Under the pieces are notes generated by a model that saw only the letters and a program-made list of their open reading frames with translations, searched no databases and had not been told where the DNA came from. Both the position numbers and the translations under genes were made by a program. Below are positions 36,834 through 45,393 of a stretch of 64,000 bases of DNA, piece by piece. Position 1 is the stretch's first letter; each line of letters begins with the position of its first letter. Source of the stretch: an uncultured Bacteroidales bacterium (lineage in GTDB: Bacteria > Bacteroidota > Bacteroidia > Bacteroidales > UBA932); assembly GCA_947179325.1 (NCBI GenBank), contig CAMXAU010000008.1, positions 1-64,000 of the forward strand. The letters are read 5' to 3'.

Positions 36834-38765
36834 ATGGATATAAGAATATTGCCATCCAATATTGCCAACATGATAGCGGCGGGGGAGGTCGTGCAGAGAC
36901 CGGCCTCTGTTGTCAAGGAGCTTGTCGAGAATGCTGTCGATGCAGGGGCTGACCAGGTCACTGTAGTGATAAAGGATGCAGGACGTACACTGATCCAGGT
37001 GATAGACAATGGATGCGGGATGTCACCGGATGAAGCTGTAGTTTGCTTTGAACGCCATGCTACGTCAAAGATTGCTACCGCTGAGGACCTGATGGATATC
37101 ACGACATTCGGCTTCAGGGGAGAGGCGCTTGCCTCCATAGCCGCGGTTGCGGAGGTTACTCTCCGGACAAGGAGGGAGGAGGATGAGGTCGGATGCGAGG
37201 TCATGTTTGCAGATTCAACACATCAGGCAACCAATGTGGTGTCGGCTCCTAAGGGGTCTAATTTCGCAATACGGAATCTTTTCTACAATGTCCCGGCAAG
37301 GAGGAAGTTCCTCAAGTCGGACAATGTAGAGTTCAGGCATATTGTTGAAGAGTTCACCCGTGTCGCGCTTACACGGCCGGAAATAGGATTTACGCTTGTC
37401 CACAATGACAAGGATATAATGGTGCTGAAGCCGGCCATGTCCTTGAAGTTCAGGATACAGAATGTACTCGGTTCACGTGTCGCCAACGAGGTTGTCGATG
37501 TGAACGCGGATACTTCTGTAGTCCGTCTTTACGGTTTTGTCGGCAGGCCTGACCTTGCAAAGAAAGGTCTCGGGAACCAGTTCTTCTTTGTAAACGGAAG
37601 GTATTTCAGGAGCAGCTATTTCCACAAGGCTGTAATGAAGGCGTATGAAAACCTCTTGCCTGAAGGGGTTACACCTTCATATTTCATCTATCTTGAGGTA
37701 GATCCGCGTACTGTAGATGTGAATATCCATCCGACAAAGACGGAAATAAAGTTTGAAGATGATTCGGTGATATTCCAGACTGTATTTGCCTGCATAAGGC
37801 AGGCGCTTGGCCAGAACACATACGACAGGATTGAGTTTGACAGGAAAGACATACCGGAGATTCCTGTGTTTACCAGGAATATGGAAGAGTTCCGTCCTAT
37901 CTCAGAGCCGCAGATAGGTCTGGACCCTAATTATAATCCTTTTGAGAATGACGGGTTTACCGCTGATCCTGCTGTACATTCGCCTGCGGCATCTTCGCAT
38001 CCGTCTGCGGCATTTTCGCGTCCGTCGTCTGCGGATGATTTTCCTGCTGGACTGGGAGGGGATTTCGGTCCGCTTCCTTCAGATGACGCCAATGTCCCTG
38101 GTTTCAATGCACAATATAGTGGGAATAACGGGAATTTCTCCGCTTATGTGGACAAGAATGACAGCTACGGAAAGCTTTTCGAGGACATGACAATGCCTTC
38201 AAAGTCTGTCATTGTGCTGCAGAGCAGATATATACTGACATCTGTTCCGTCAGGCCTGATGGCCATAAATGTGCGCAGGGCAAGGGAGAGGATCCTGTAT
38301 GAGCGTTTCCTTTCAGCCCTCGGCAGCAATTCGCATATAACCCAGACAACCCTTTTCCCTGTCACCGTGCAGGTCGGAGTTGAGAATATGCTGCTTTTCC
38401 AGGAACATGCAGACATGCTTGTGTCACTTGGGTTCGACATCAGCCCTTTCGGGACAGACACTATTGTTGTCAATGGTGTCCCTGAGGGATATTCAGCTGA
38501 GCCAGGAAAGGTGCAGACAATGGTTTCTGACCTGATCGTCGCCCTTGCGGACGACCATGTGTCGCTTCCTGGCACTATGGTGTCGGCCATGGCGGAGAGG
38601 TTTGCCCGTCTCGGCGCATATTCTGACAGCCCTGTCGCATCAACTGTGGAGGCACAGAGATTGATAGACGCGCTCTTTGCCTGCGAGAATGCGGAGTATA
38701 CCAGTTCCGGACACCGGATATTGACAATAATACCCATAGAGGACTTTGACAAAAAATTAAGCTGA
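36834..38765 (+). CDS. mutL: DNA mismatch repair protein MutL
   Basis: MutL couples mismatch recognition by MutS to strand processing. The 643-residue protein has a GHKL ATPase N-terminus (LPSNIANMIAAGEVVQRPASV is the opening; then DNGCGM, ERHATSK, FGFRGEAL) and a C-terminal dimerisation domain. The endonuclease signature DQHAxxExxxxE is not seen; the equivalent place reads INVRRARERILYE. A Pro/Ser/Ala linker (about 380-440) contains a 21-bp tandem repeat. Rhomboid and EEP genes follow within 2-4 bp, making an operon. Confidence 0.96.
   Translation: MDIRILPSNIANMIAAGEVVQRPASVVKELVENAVDAGADQVTVVIKDAGRTLIQVIDNGCGMSPDEAVVCFERHATSKIATAEDLMDITTFGFRGEALASIAAVAEVTLRTRREEDEVGCEVMFADSTHQATNVVSAPKGSNFAIRNLFYNVPARRKFLKSDNVEFRHIVEEFTRVALTRPEIGFTLVHNDKDIMVLKPAMSLKFRIQNVLGSRVANEVVDVNADTSVVRLYGFVGRPDLAKKGLGNQFFFVNGRYFRSSYFHKAVMKAYENLLPEGVTPSYFIYLEVDPRTVDVNIHPTKTEIKFEDDSVIFQTVFACIRQALGQNTYDRIEFDRKDIPEIPVFTRNMEEFRPISEPQIGLDPNYNPFENDGFTADPAVHSPAASSHPSAAFSRPSSADDFPAGLGGDFGPLPSDDANVPGFNAQYSGNNGNFSAYVDKNDSYGKLFEDMTMPSKSVIVLQSRYILTSVPSGLMAINVRRARERILYERFLSALGSNSHITQTTLFPVTVQVGVENMLLFQEHADMLVSLGFDISPFGTDTIVVNGVPEGYSAEPGKVQTMVSDLIVALADDHVSLPGTMVSAMAERFARLGAYSDSPVASTVEAQRLIDALFACENAEYTSSGHRILTIIPIEDFDKKLS
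37984..38025 (+). repeat. 21-bp tandem repeat within mutL
   Basis: Two adjacent 21-base units (37984-38004 and 38005-38025), differing at two positions and encoding AASSHPS and AAFSRPS, with a partial third copy beyond. Unit length is a multiple of three, so copy-number change would keep frame. Confidence 0.75.
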
Positions 38766-38767
38766 AA

Positions 38768-39460
38768 ATGAACTTTACATACAACAGGGGAGGCGGATTC
38801 CTCAGCTCTATTCCGCCTGTGACGAAGAATATCATAATAATAAATGTACTGATATGGATAATGACGGAGCTGAACCAGCATTTCATGATAGAGACATTCG
38901 CCATGTTCTATCCGTCTTCTCCGTTTTTCAGACCTTGGCAGATTGTGACGCATATGTTCATGCATGGCGGCTTCTGGCATATATTCTTCAATATGTACAC
39001 CCTATTCATATTCGGAAGTGTCCTCGAAAGGGTGTGGGGTACAAAGAAGTTCCTCTTCTTCTATTTTGCGACCGGGCTTGGAGCAGTGGCGCTCCATACA
39101 GGTGTGCAGTGGATTGAGGCACAGAGCTATATGGCCCAGATTGCAGAAGGGAAAGCAGCAGGAGCAGCTTCACTGCATGCCTTGAAGATGACTCCGACAG
39201 TCGGTGCTTCCGGTGCGATATATGGATTGCTTATGGGATATGCAATGCTGTTCCCTGACACGGTCCTTACACTTATATTCCCTCCTGTCTCATTGAAAGC
39301 CAAATGGTTTGTCTTGATATTCGCTGCGATAGAACTCTCTACTGGGGTGTTCGGGATAGGCGGAGGCATAGCTCATTTTGCACATCTCGGAGGGCTTCTT
39401 TTCGGCTGGCTGATAGTCTTGTACTGGAAGCGCAATAACAAGATGTACCAGTACAGATAG
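38768..39460 (+). CDS. Rhomboid-family intramembrane serine protease
   Basis: Rhomboids cut transmembrane helices inside the bilayer. The 230-residue protein has about six membrane helices, an N-terminal cytoplasmic segment, HGGFWHIFFNMYTLFIFG (typical of helix 2), the nucleophile Ser148 in GASGAIYG, and His203/His206 in AHFAHLGG with His206 the likely catalytic base. It starts two bases after mutL. Substrate unknown. Confidence 0.93.
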   Translation: MNFTYNRGGGFLSSIPPVTKNIIIINVLIWIMTELNQHFMIETFAMFYPSSPFFRPWQIVTHMFMHGGFWHIFFNMYTLFIFGSVLERVWGTKKFLFFYFATGLGAVALHTGVQWIEAQSYMAQIAEGKAAGAASLHALKMTPTVGASGAIYGLLMGYAMLFPDTVLTLIFPPVSLKAKWFVLIFAAIELSTGVFGIGGGIAHFAHLGGLLFGWLIVLYWKRNNKMYQYR

Positions 39461-39464
39461 AGCA

Positions 39465-40559
39465 ATGCCAGGAAAAAGCAGGAAGATAAGGAAACGGTTG
39501 ACCTTCACCGGGATAACAGCACGCTTTGTGATGTTTGTCGTTGCCGGTCTGCTTGTTCTTTCCTATCTGTCTGTCTTTATAAATCCTGCATATTTCTGGT
39601 TCATCACCTTGTTCGGCCTGCTGTTTATCCCTTTGGCCATTGTAAACCTCTTCCTTCTCGGATGGGCTGTCAAGCGGCGTTCCAGGTCTTTCATGATACC
39701 TTTCCTTGCGCTTCTTCCGTCGTTCTTCTTTATCGGGGCGTATGTGCAGGTAGCTGGTGCGGATGAAGCTGACGATGTCGCCGGGCGTGATGTAAAGGTC
39801 GTCTCCTACAATGTGGGACGTTTCATGCAGGGAGGTTCCGGCGCCAAGGCCAGGAGCGCCTGCATGGATTCTGTAATGAACTTCCTGAAAGCCACTGACG
39901 CTGATATCATATGCCTGCAGGAGTTCTATTTTTCCGATAACGTCGACCTCAGGAGGCTTATCACAAGGAAAATCAAAGGGTATAATGCAGAGTATTATCT
40001 CTTCAACGGGAAGAGGGGACGTTACGGCAATGTGACATTGAGCCGTTTCAAGTCAGAGGACAAGGGAGTGATAAAATTTGACGGAAGTGCCAATCTTGCC
40101 ATTTATACTGACTACTGCATCGGTGCAGAGAGGCTGCGTGTATATAATTGCCATTTCGAAAGCTACAATGTCTCCCCGTCGGGTATTCTCCGCTCTGTGC
40201 TGGAGCGCGACAAGGAGAAGATAAAGGATACTGAGGACAAGATGAGGAGCGGAATCCTGCGCAGGCCGAAACAGGTCAGCAAAGTGCTGAAGCATATTGC
40301 GGACAGCCCTGTGGAGGCAATGGTGTGCGGCGACTTCAATGACAGCCCGATGTCCTATACGTATTTCCGGCTGTCCCGCGGCCGCAGGGACACATTCCGC
40401 GAATCCGGGAAAGGCCTGTCTGCTACGTTCTCTCTCCTGTGGCCTCTCATCAGGATAGACTACGTGCTCTATCCGAAGAAATATACAGGAATATCACATG
40501 AGACTCCGAAAAAGTCATATTCGGACCATTATCCTGTAGTGGCGGAGATCAGGATATAG
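39465..40559 (+). CDS. Membrane-anchored endonuclease/exonuclease/phosphatase (EEP) family protein
   Basis: A 364-residue protein with two or three N-terminal membrane helices (about 20-90) and a catalytic EEP domain: VVSYNVGRF, CLQEFYF (metal Glu), GDFNDSPMSYT and SDHYPVVAEIRI (catalytic His). The domain hydrolyses phosphodiesters or phosphomonoesters; nucleic acid or phospholipid/inositol phosphate are all possible substrates. It starts four bases after the rhomboid gene, forming mutL-rhomboid-EEP. Confidence 0.9.
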   Translation: MPGKSRKIRKRLTFTGITARFVMFVVAGLLVLSYLSVFINPAYFWFITLFGLLFIPLAIVNLFLLGWAVKRRSRSFMIPFLALLPSFFFIGAYVQVAGADEADDVAGRDVKVVSYNVGRFMQGGSGAKARSACMDSVMNFLKATDADIICLQEFYFSDNVDLRRLITRKIKGYNAEYYLFNGKRGRYGNVTLSRFKSEDKGVIKFDGSANLAIYTDYCIGAERLRVYNCHFESYNVSPSGILRSVLERDKEKIKDTEDKMRSGILRRPKQVSKVLKHIADSPVEAMVCGDFNDSPMSYTYFRLSRGRRDTFRESGKGLSATFSLLWPLIRIDYVLYPKKYTGISHETPKKSYSDHYPVVAEIRI

Positions 40560-40600
40560 CTTAATGGAGACTCAGATAACGGATTATATTGATAATTGAT

Positions 40601-41224
40601 ATGGAAAATGCAGATGTTTTCAGGGAGGCCCTTGAGGTCCTCCGCAAAGGCGGTGTGATACTTTATCCGACAGATACTGTCTGGGGGATAGGATGCGATG
40701 CAACTGACCCGGATGCAGTCGCGAAAGTATATGACATAAAGAGACGGTCTGACAGCAAGTCCCTTGTCCTGCTGGCCAGCAGCATGGACATGATATGCAG
40801 GTATGTGCAGGAAGTGCCGGAGATGGCTGTGCAGCTTGTCGAGGTGAATGACAGCCCGATGACTATAATCTATCCTGGGGCAATCTGCGGCGAGGCACCG
40901 CAGGACACAGCTGCAGGACATGGGGCTAAAAGTCCGCATGTGCTGGCATATAACACTGTGGCTGAGGATGGGACCGTCGGGATAAGGATTCCGCAGATGG
41001 AGTTCTGCCGTAATCTTGTGCATCGTCTTGGACGTCCGCTTGTCTCGACTTCGGCCAATATCTCAGGTGAGCCTACTCCTGGGAAATTTGCGGAGATCAC
41101 GCAGGAAATCAGGGATGCAGTAGACTATATTGTTGACCCGTCCCTTGAAAAAGGCTCGACCGGGAAGTCATCGTCCATAATCAAGGTAGGGCTCGACTAC
41201 ACTGTCCAGATTATCCGTAAATAG
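40601..41224 (+). CDS. tsaC: L-threonylcarbamoyladenylate synthase (Sua5/YciO/YrdC family)
   Basis: Makes the activated precursor for the universal t6A37 modification of ANN-decoding tRNAs from Thr, bicarbonate and ATP. The 207-residue protein has GGVILYPTDTVWGIGCDATD near the N-terminus, KRRSDSKSLVLLA (the KxR and SKS binding motifs) and VSTSANISGEPTP. An alternative start at 40589 adds four residues. It follows the EEP gene by about 40 bp, so it may be the last gene of the mutL operon. Confidence 0.93.
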   Translation: MENADVFREALEVLRKGGVILYPTDTVWGIGCDATDPDAVAKVYDIKRRSDSKSLVLLASSMDMICRYVQEVPEMAVQLVEVNDSPMTIIYPGAICGEAPQDTAAGHGAKSPHVLAYNTVAEDGTVGIRIPQMEFCRNLVHRLGRPLVSTSANISGEPTPGKFAEITQEIRDAVDYIVDPSLEKGSTGKSSSIIKVGLDYTVQIIRK

Positions 41225-41298
41225 GGATGCCGCCTGTTCAGCCGTATTGCTGCCTGACATTGTGCGGAACTGATGTAAGTGTCTTGCAGCCAGGGTAA

Positions 41299-42120
41299 TC
41301 AGAAAAGGAATCCGAAATAGGCTGCCTCTGCAGCCGTGACTGCTGCTGTCTCAGTGCGCAGGCGTGACGGGCCGAGATGTACTGGGATGAATCCATGCCT
41401 TATTGCAAGGTCTGCCTCCTCTACGGAAAAGTCGCCTTCCGGGCCAATCATCATGATGATTTCAGGAACCCCATTGCCGGCAGGTGACGGCTCGAAGGCT
41501 TTCCTGTAGCTGTCCAGTGCTTCCATCACCGAAGTCCTCCTGTGGCTATCATCCTCGAAGCAGTATGCAATCAGGCGAAGTATGCCGTCCTGCGGAAGTG
41601 TGGCGTATCCGTTACCTGATGTTCCATCCTGGAGTCCGCTGCATTGTGGACTTGCACCGTATTTCAGGATGAAGTCCTTGACACTTAGCGGCTCGCATAT
41701 CTCTGGTACAGCTCCTTTCAGAGACTGCTTTGATGCGGAGACAAGGATCTTCTCGACTCTTGCTGTCTTGAAGACTCTTCTTTCGGAGTGCTGTCCGATA
41801 ACAGGGAATATCCTGTCTACTCCGATTTCGCACGACTTCTCTGCAAACCATTCGTACCTGTCTGAGTTCTTTGTAGGGGCGACAGCGAGTGTCAGGCGGT
41901 ATGGATGCCCGCCCCAGCATGGTGTGCGTCCGATAATCTCCGCTACGGCACCCTTGGGCGAATCCTGGGTCAGGACGCACTTCATCATTGTTCCTTTCCC
42001 GTCGATTACATTTATCTCATCTCCATTGCGGTGGCGGAGCACCTTTATGCAATGCCCCGACTCCTCTGCGTCGAGCCTGCAGATATTTCCTTCTATGTCC
42101 TTGGAATAGAAAATTTCCAC
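41299..42120 (-). CDS. rsmE: 16S rRNA (uracil1498-N3)-methyltransferase
   Basis: RsmE methylates U1498 of 16S rRNA using SAM; it is a SPOUT-class knotted enzyme. The signature is clear: MIGPEGDFSVEEADLA, then HLGPSRLRTETAAV near the C-terminus. The 273 residues exceed the usual ~240 because of inserts around residues 165-180 (QCSGLQDGTSGNG) and 200-225. Neighbouring genes are on the opposite strand on both sides. Confidence 0.93.
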   Translation of the reverse strand: MEIFYSKDIEGNICRLDAEESGHCIKVLRHRNGDEINVIDGKGTMMKCVLTQDSPKGAVAEIIGRTPCWGGHPYRLTLAVAPTKNSDRYEWFAEKSCEIGVDRIFPVIGQHSERRVFKTARVEKILVSASKQSLKGAVPEICEPLSVKDFILKYGASPQCSGLQDGTSGNGYATLPQDGILRLIAYCFEDDSHRRTSVMEALDSYRKAFEPSPAGNGVPEIIMMIGPEGDFSVEEADLAIRHGFIPVHLGPSRLRTETAAVTAAEAAYFGFLF

Positions 42121-42253
42121 TTCTTCTTAGATTATCTCCCGTATACGCGGGATTCCGGTTAAATCAGCGGCAAATATAGTGAAATATCATGATACGGGCT
42201 TTGGCAAGAGATTTTTATTTCTATGCTTCAGCACCTGTGTCGGCTGGAAATGC

Positions 42254-42261
42254 TATCTTTG
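42254..42261 (+). promoter_or_regulatory. -7 box of the phosphodiesterase gene
   Basis: TATCTTTG, 79 bp before the ATG at 42341. No evident -33 element. Confidence 0.45.
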
Positions 42262-42340
42262 CATCCTGCATTGCGACACAGCCTTGCAATGGATGTGGCT
42301 GCCTGGTGCAGTCGCTGAACATGAATTAATTGATGCTGAA

Positions 42341-42847
42341 ATGTATATAGGACTGATATCTGATACCCACGGTACATTCGATGAACCGTTCATGAAATTC
42401 CTGGAGCCGGTGGACGAGATATGGCATGCAGGGGATTTCGGCAGTCTTGAGGTTGCGCAGAAGATTGCAGGATTCAAGCCGTTGAGGGGAGTCTATGGAA
42501 ACTGTGACGGGCAGGACATACGATATGACTATCCTCTTTTCCTGGACTTCTCCTGCGGGGGGATGAAGATCCTTATGACGCACATAGGCGGTTATCCAGG
42601 GCGTTATGACAAGAGAGCGCTTGCACTTATAGAAGAATGCCGGCCGGACATATTCGTATGCGGCCATTCGCATATCCTGAAAGTCATGAATGACGCGAAA
42701 AGAGGCTTTCTCGTTATAAATCCAGGAGCAGCTGGCATATATGGCTTTCATATTGTAAGGACAGCACTGCGTTTCCGTATAGAAAATGGCAGGATATCGG
42801 ACATGGAGGTATTTGAGTTGCCGAAAAAAGCTGGTAACATTTTGTAA
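42341..42847 (+). CDS. YfcE/MJ0936-type metallophosphoesterase
   Basis: A 168-residue metal-dependent phosphodiesterase. All five motif blocks are present: ISDTHG, HAGDFG, GNCD, THIGGYPG and CGHSHI, which bind two metals. The frame is open from 42179, but homology begins at 42341 (MYIGLISDTHG), downstream of a -7 box. Physiological substrate unknown; family members act on cyclic or linear phosphodiesters. No signal peptide. Confidence 0.92.
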   Translation: MYIGLISDTHGTFDEPFMKFLEPVDEIWHAGDFGSLEVAQKIAGFKPLRGVYGNCDGQDIRYDYPLFLDFSCGGMKILMTHIGGYPGRYDKRALALIEECRPDIFVCGHSHILKVMNDAKRGFLVINPGAAGIYGFHIVRTALRFRIENGRISDMEVFELPKKAGNIL

Positions 42848-42918
42848 CTTTTCTTTTGTGTTGTCGTTTTTTCTGTTTAGTTTTGCCAGTGGATGTTCAA
42901 TAATTAATCTTTAATGTT

Positions 42919-43125
42919 ATGAAAAAGGTATTTATGACTTTGGCTGCTGTGGCTCTTCTTGCTGCTGCAACTTCATGCTCTTGCTGCAACAACTGCAAGA
43001 AAGCCGTTGAGGGAGAGACTGCAACAGAGTGCTGCGCTACAGAATCTGACTGCTGTGCAGCAAAGGCTGACAATGATTCAACTGCATGCTGCGGTGGCGA
43101 ATGCTGCAGCGATGAATGCAAGTAA
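42919..43125 (+). CDS. Very cysteine-rich small lipoprotein (68 aa)
   Basis: Signal peptide MKKVFMTLAAVALLAAATSC with lipid-modified Cys20, then a mature part of 49 residues holding 13 Cys in all (20, 22, 23, 26, 38, 39, 45, 46, 57, 58, 62, 63, 67), mostly as CC pairs separated by acidic spacers. The pattern suggests metal binding (metallothionein-like) or disulfide bonding in the envelope; no family is recognised. It is alone, with its own terminator. Other frames over the same DNA are open, but only this one has a signal peptide. Confidence 0.8.
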   Translation: MKKVFMTLAAVALLAAATSCSCCNNCKKAVEGETATECCATESDCCAAKADNDSTACCGGECCSDECK

Positions 43126-43164
43126 TTGCATTGTTGCAGCTTTTGCGCTTTTTGCGCCGGAATA

Positions 43165-43199
43165 GATATTGTCCATTGATGGAACAATATCTTTTTTTT
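43165..43199 (+). terminator. Rho-independent terminator after the Cys-rich lipoprotein
   Basis: Stem GATATTGTCC with GGAACAATATC (43165-43191, one bulge) followed by T8. It separates the small lipoprotein from radA. A -7-like TATCTTAG follows at 43203-43210. Confidence 0.85.
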
Positions 43200-43303
43200 G
43201 CCTATCTTAGCCGGATGTTTGAAAATTTCTTCCATTGTATGGTCTTCTTGCTGCCTATGCCGGAATTCTTGTGTGGAGATAATGAATATTAATATAATTG
43301 ACT

Positions 43304-44668
43304 ATGGCAAATAAGATTAAGTCAGTGTGGTTCTGCACGTCATGCGGAAATGAAAGCCCTAAATGGATGGGCCGCTGTCCTGCCTGCGGGGAATGGAACA
43401 CCATGGTTGAAGAGACAGTCGCGACCGGAAAGAAGTCTTCTGCGGCGGTCTCTGTCCCGGGAGGGGGACAGAAGCCTAAGCCATTGTCTGACATAGATTC
43501 CACTTCAGAGAACCGTATATCTTTGCATAGCAATGAAGTTGACAGGATCCTTGGCGGAGGTATGGTTGAAGGGTCGCTTGTGCTGATAGGTGGTGAACCA
43601 GGTATCGGCAAATCGACACTTTCCCTTCAGATTCCCCTGATGTGCCCGGAACTGAAGACACTGTATGTTACAGGTGAGGAGAGCGCAAAACAGGTCAAGC
43701 TTCGTGCCTCAAGGATAGGTGGTGATGAGAGCAACTGCTTGATATATAGTGAGACATTGATGGAGAATATCCTGTCTGAAGCCCGCAGTATCATGCCGGA
43801 CCTGATGATTGTGGATTCTGTGCAGACGATGTTTTCACAGAATGTGGAGTCTTCTCCGGGGTCTGTCTCCCAGATCAAGGAGACAGCAGCCCAGCTTCTG
43901 AGGTTTGCCAAGGAGACAGGAGTCCCTGTAATCCTTATAGGGCATATAACCAAGGAGGGAAGTATTGCGGGACCGAAGATTCTTGAGCATATCGTGGATG
44001 TTGTCCTGCAGTTTGAGGGAGACAACAGGGGTGCCTACAGGGTGCTCAGAAGTATCAAGAACCGTTTCGGCTCCACGTCAGAGATTGCCGTGTTCGAGAT
44101 GACGGGGAAGGGGCTGCGGGAAGTCAGCAATCCTTCAGAGATGCTGATCCCGATGCATGGCGAGGGGCTGAGCGGAGTCGCAGTAAGCGCGATGCTCGAT
44201 GGCTCAAGACCTTTCCTTATTGAGGTCCAGTCGCTTGTAAGCTCGGCTGCCTATGGCACGCCGCAGCGTTCTGCTACGGGATTTGATGTCAGGAGACTGA
44301 ATATGCTGCTGGCTGTACTGGAGAAGCGTGCCGGATTCAAGCTTGGTGTCAAGGATGTGTTCCTTAACATGGCTGGAGGCCTGAAGGTCAATGACCCCGC
44401 ATGCGACCTGGCCGTTATATGCGCAGTGCTTTCATCGAACTTTGATTTTGCCATCCCGTCCGACATCTGCTTTACTGGGGAGATCGGGTTGAGCGGCGAA
44501 ATACGGCCTGTCTCCCAGACAGAAAGGAGAGTGATTGAGGCGCAGAGACTTGGCTTCAAGAAGATATTTGTGTCATCTTTCGGCAATTTCGAGAATATGC
44601 CGAAGGGTATTGAAGTGGTGAGGGTGCCTGATGTACCGGCATTGTGCCGTACCCTGTTCAAAGGATAG
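43304..44668 (+). CDS. radA: DNA repair protein RadA (Sms)
   Basis: RadA is a RecA-like helicase promoting branch migration in recombination. The 454-residue protein has the N-terminal zinc finger C11/C14/C25/C28 (CTSCGNE, CPACGEW), Walker A GGEPGIGKST, the RadA-specific KNRFGS motif, and a C-terminal Lon-like domain (GLSGEIRPVSQTERR). An ATG two codons earlier (43298) is possible. The deformylase-like gene follows after 23 bp. Confidence 0.96.
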   Translation: MANKIKSVWFCTSCGNESPKWMGRCPACGEWNTMVEETVATGKKSSAAVSVPGGGQKPKPLSDIDSTSENRISLHSNEVDRILGGGMVEGSLVLIGGEPGIGKSTLSLQIPLMCPELKTLYVTGEESAKQVKLRASRIGGDESNCLIYSETLMENILSEARSIMPDLMIVDSVQTMFSQNVESSPGSVSQIKETAAQLLRFAKETGVPVILIGHITKEGSIAGPKILEHIVDVVLQFEGDNRGAYRVLRSIKNRFGSTSEIAVFEMTGKGLREVSNPSEMLIPMHGEGLSGVAVSAMLDGSRPFLIEVQSLVSSAAYGTPQRSATGFDVRRLNMLLAVLEKRAGFKLGVKDVFLNMAGGLKVNDPACDLAVICAVLSSNFDFAIPSDICFTGEIGLSGEIRPVSQTERRVIEAQRLGFKKIFVSSFGNFENMPKGIEVVRVPDVPALCRTLFKG

Positions 44669-44691
44669 GTGCTCCGTATTTATACATTTAT

Positions 44692-45369
44692 ATGAAGAGA
44701 CTGGATTTGCTTTCTGTTGGCTTTGCATCTGTCATAGCCATTGTTACAATCGTTATAATTATGTTTACTGGGGAAAAATCAGGACATGGGGCATCTGTCT
44801 CGTGGACAGAAGATGAGATGGGGCTGGTCGCTTCTGCGGATTCCCTGATGAGGGTGCTGACAGTTACGGACAGTACCGACCTCATAATCCTAAGAGGCAA
44901 GGCTGTCGGGCTGAATGAGTCTGACCTGCTGTCTGATACGTATTCCCGTCTTGCATCTCTGATGCTGGCTACTGTTACATCACCAGGCCAGGGTGGAGTC
45001 GGGATAGCGGCTCCACAGGTCGGGCTGTCCCGCAGGGTTGTTGCAGTGCAGAGGTTTGACAAGGAGGGAGAGCCGTTTGAGGTCTACCCGAATATCCGGA
45101 TAGAGGAAATGTACGGAGAAACGGAGCCAGGAATGGAAGGATGCCTTTCAATTCCTGGCAAAAGAGGACTGGTGAAGCGTTTCCGGAATATAGTGATATC
45201 GTATTCAGATGTAGAGGCCCTGAAGGGCGATTCTCCGGAACTCTCTGCCTGCGAGGTCCGTGATACTGTCTCCGGTTTCACGGCTGTGATTTTCCAGCAT
45301 GAAGTTGACCACCTTGACGGGATTCTCTATACGGACAGGGCAGAGGACATCTCTGACTTTGCACGGTAG
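44692..45369 (+). CDS. def: Membrane-anchored peptide deformylase-like protein
   Basis: Peptide deformylase removes the formyl group from new proteins and is normally soluble in the cytosol. The catalytic motifs are intact: GVGIAAPQVG (102-111), EGCLS with metal Cys151, and HEVDH with His203, Glu204 and His207. The odd part is the N-terminus: residues 6-25 are a hydrophobic helix (LLSVGFASVIAIVTIVIIMF) followed by a ~60-residue linker, so the enzyme is anchored and probably faces the periplasm. There it may act on formylated or other peptides outside the cytosol. Total 225 residues. It probably shares radA's transcript. Confidence 0.88.
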   Translation: MKRLDLLSVGFASVIAIVTIVIIMFTGEKSGHGASVSWTEDEMGLVASADSLMRVLTVTDSTDLIILRGKAVGLNESDLLSDTYSRLASLMLATVTSPGQGGVGIAAPQVGLSRRVVAVQRFDKEGEPFEVYPNIRIEEMYGETEPGMEGCLSIPGKRGLVKRFRNIVISYSDVEALKGDSPELSACEVRDTVSGFTAVIFQHEVDHLDGILYTDRAEDISDFAR

Positions 45370-45393
45370 AGCCATGCGGATGCACTGTGCATG

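Noticed and set aside
38165..38980. 271-codon minus-strand frame over mutL and the rhomboid gene
   Set aside because: Antisense to two clearly recognised genes; composition looks like a frame shadow.
42897..43235. 112-codon minus-strand frame across the Cys-rich lipoprotein
   Set aside because: Gln/His/Ser-rich shadow of the Cys codons; no signal or domain. The plus frame has a signal peptide and terminator.
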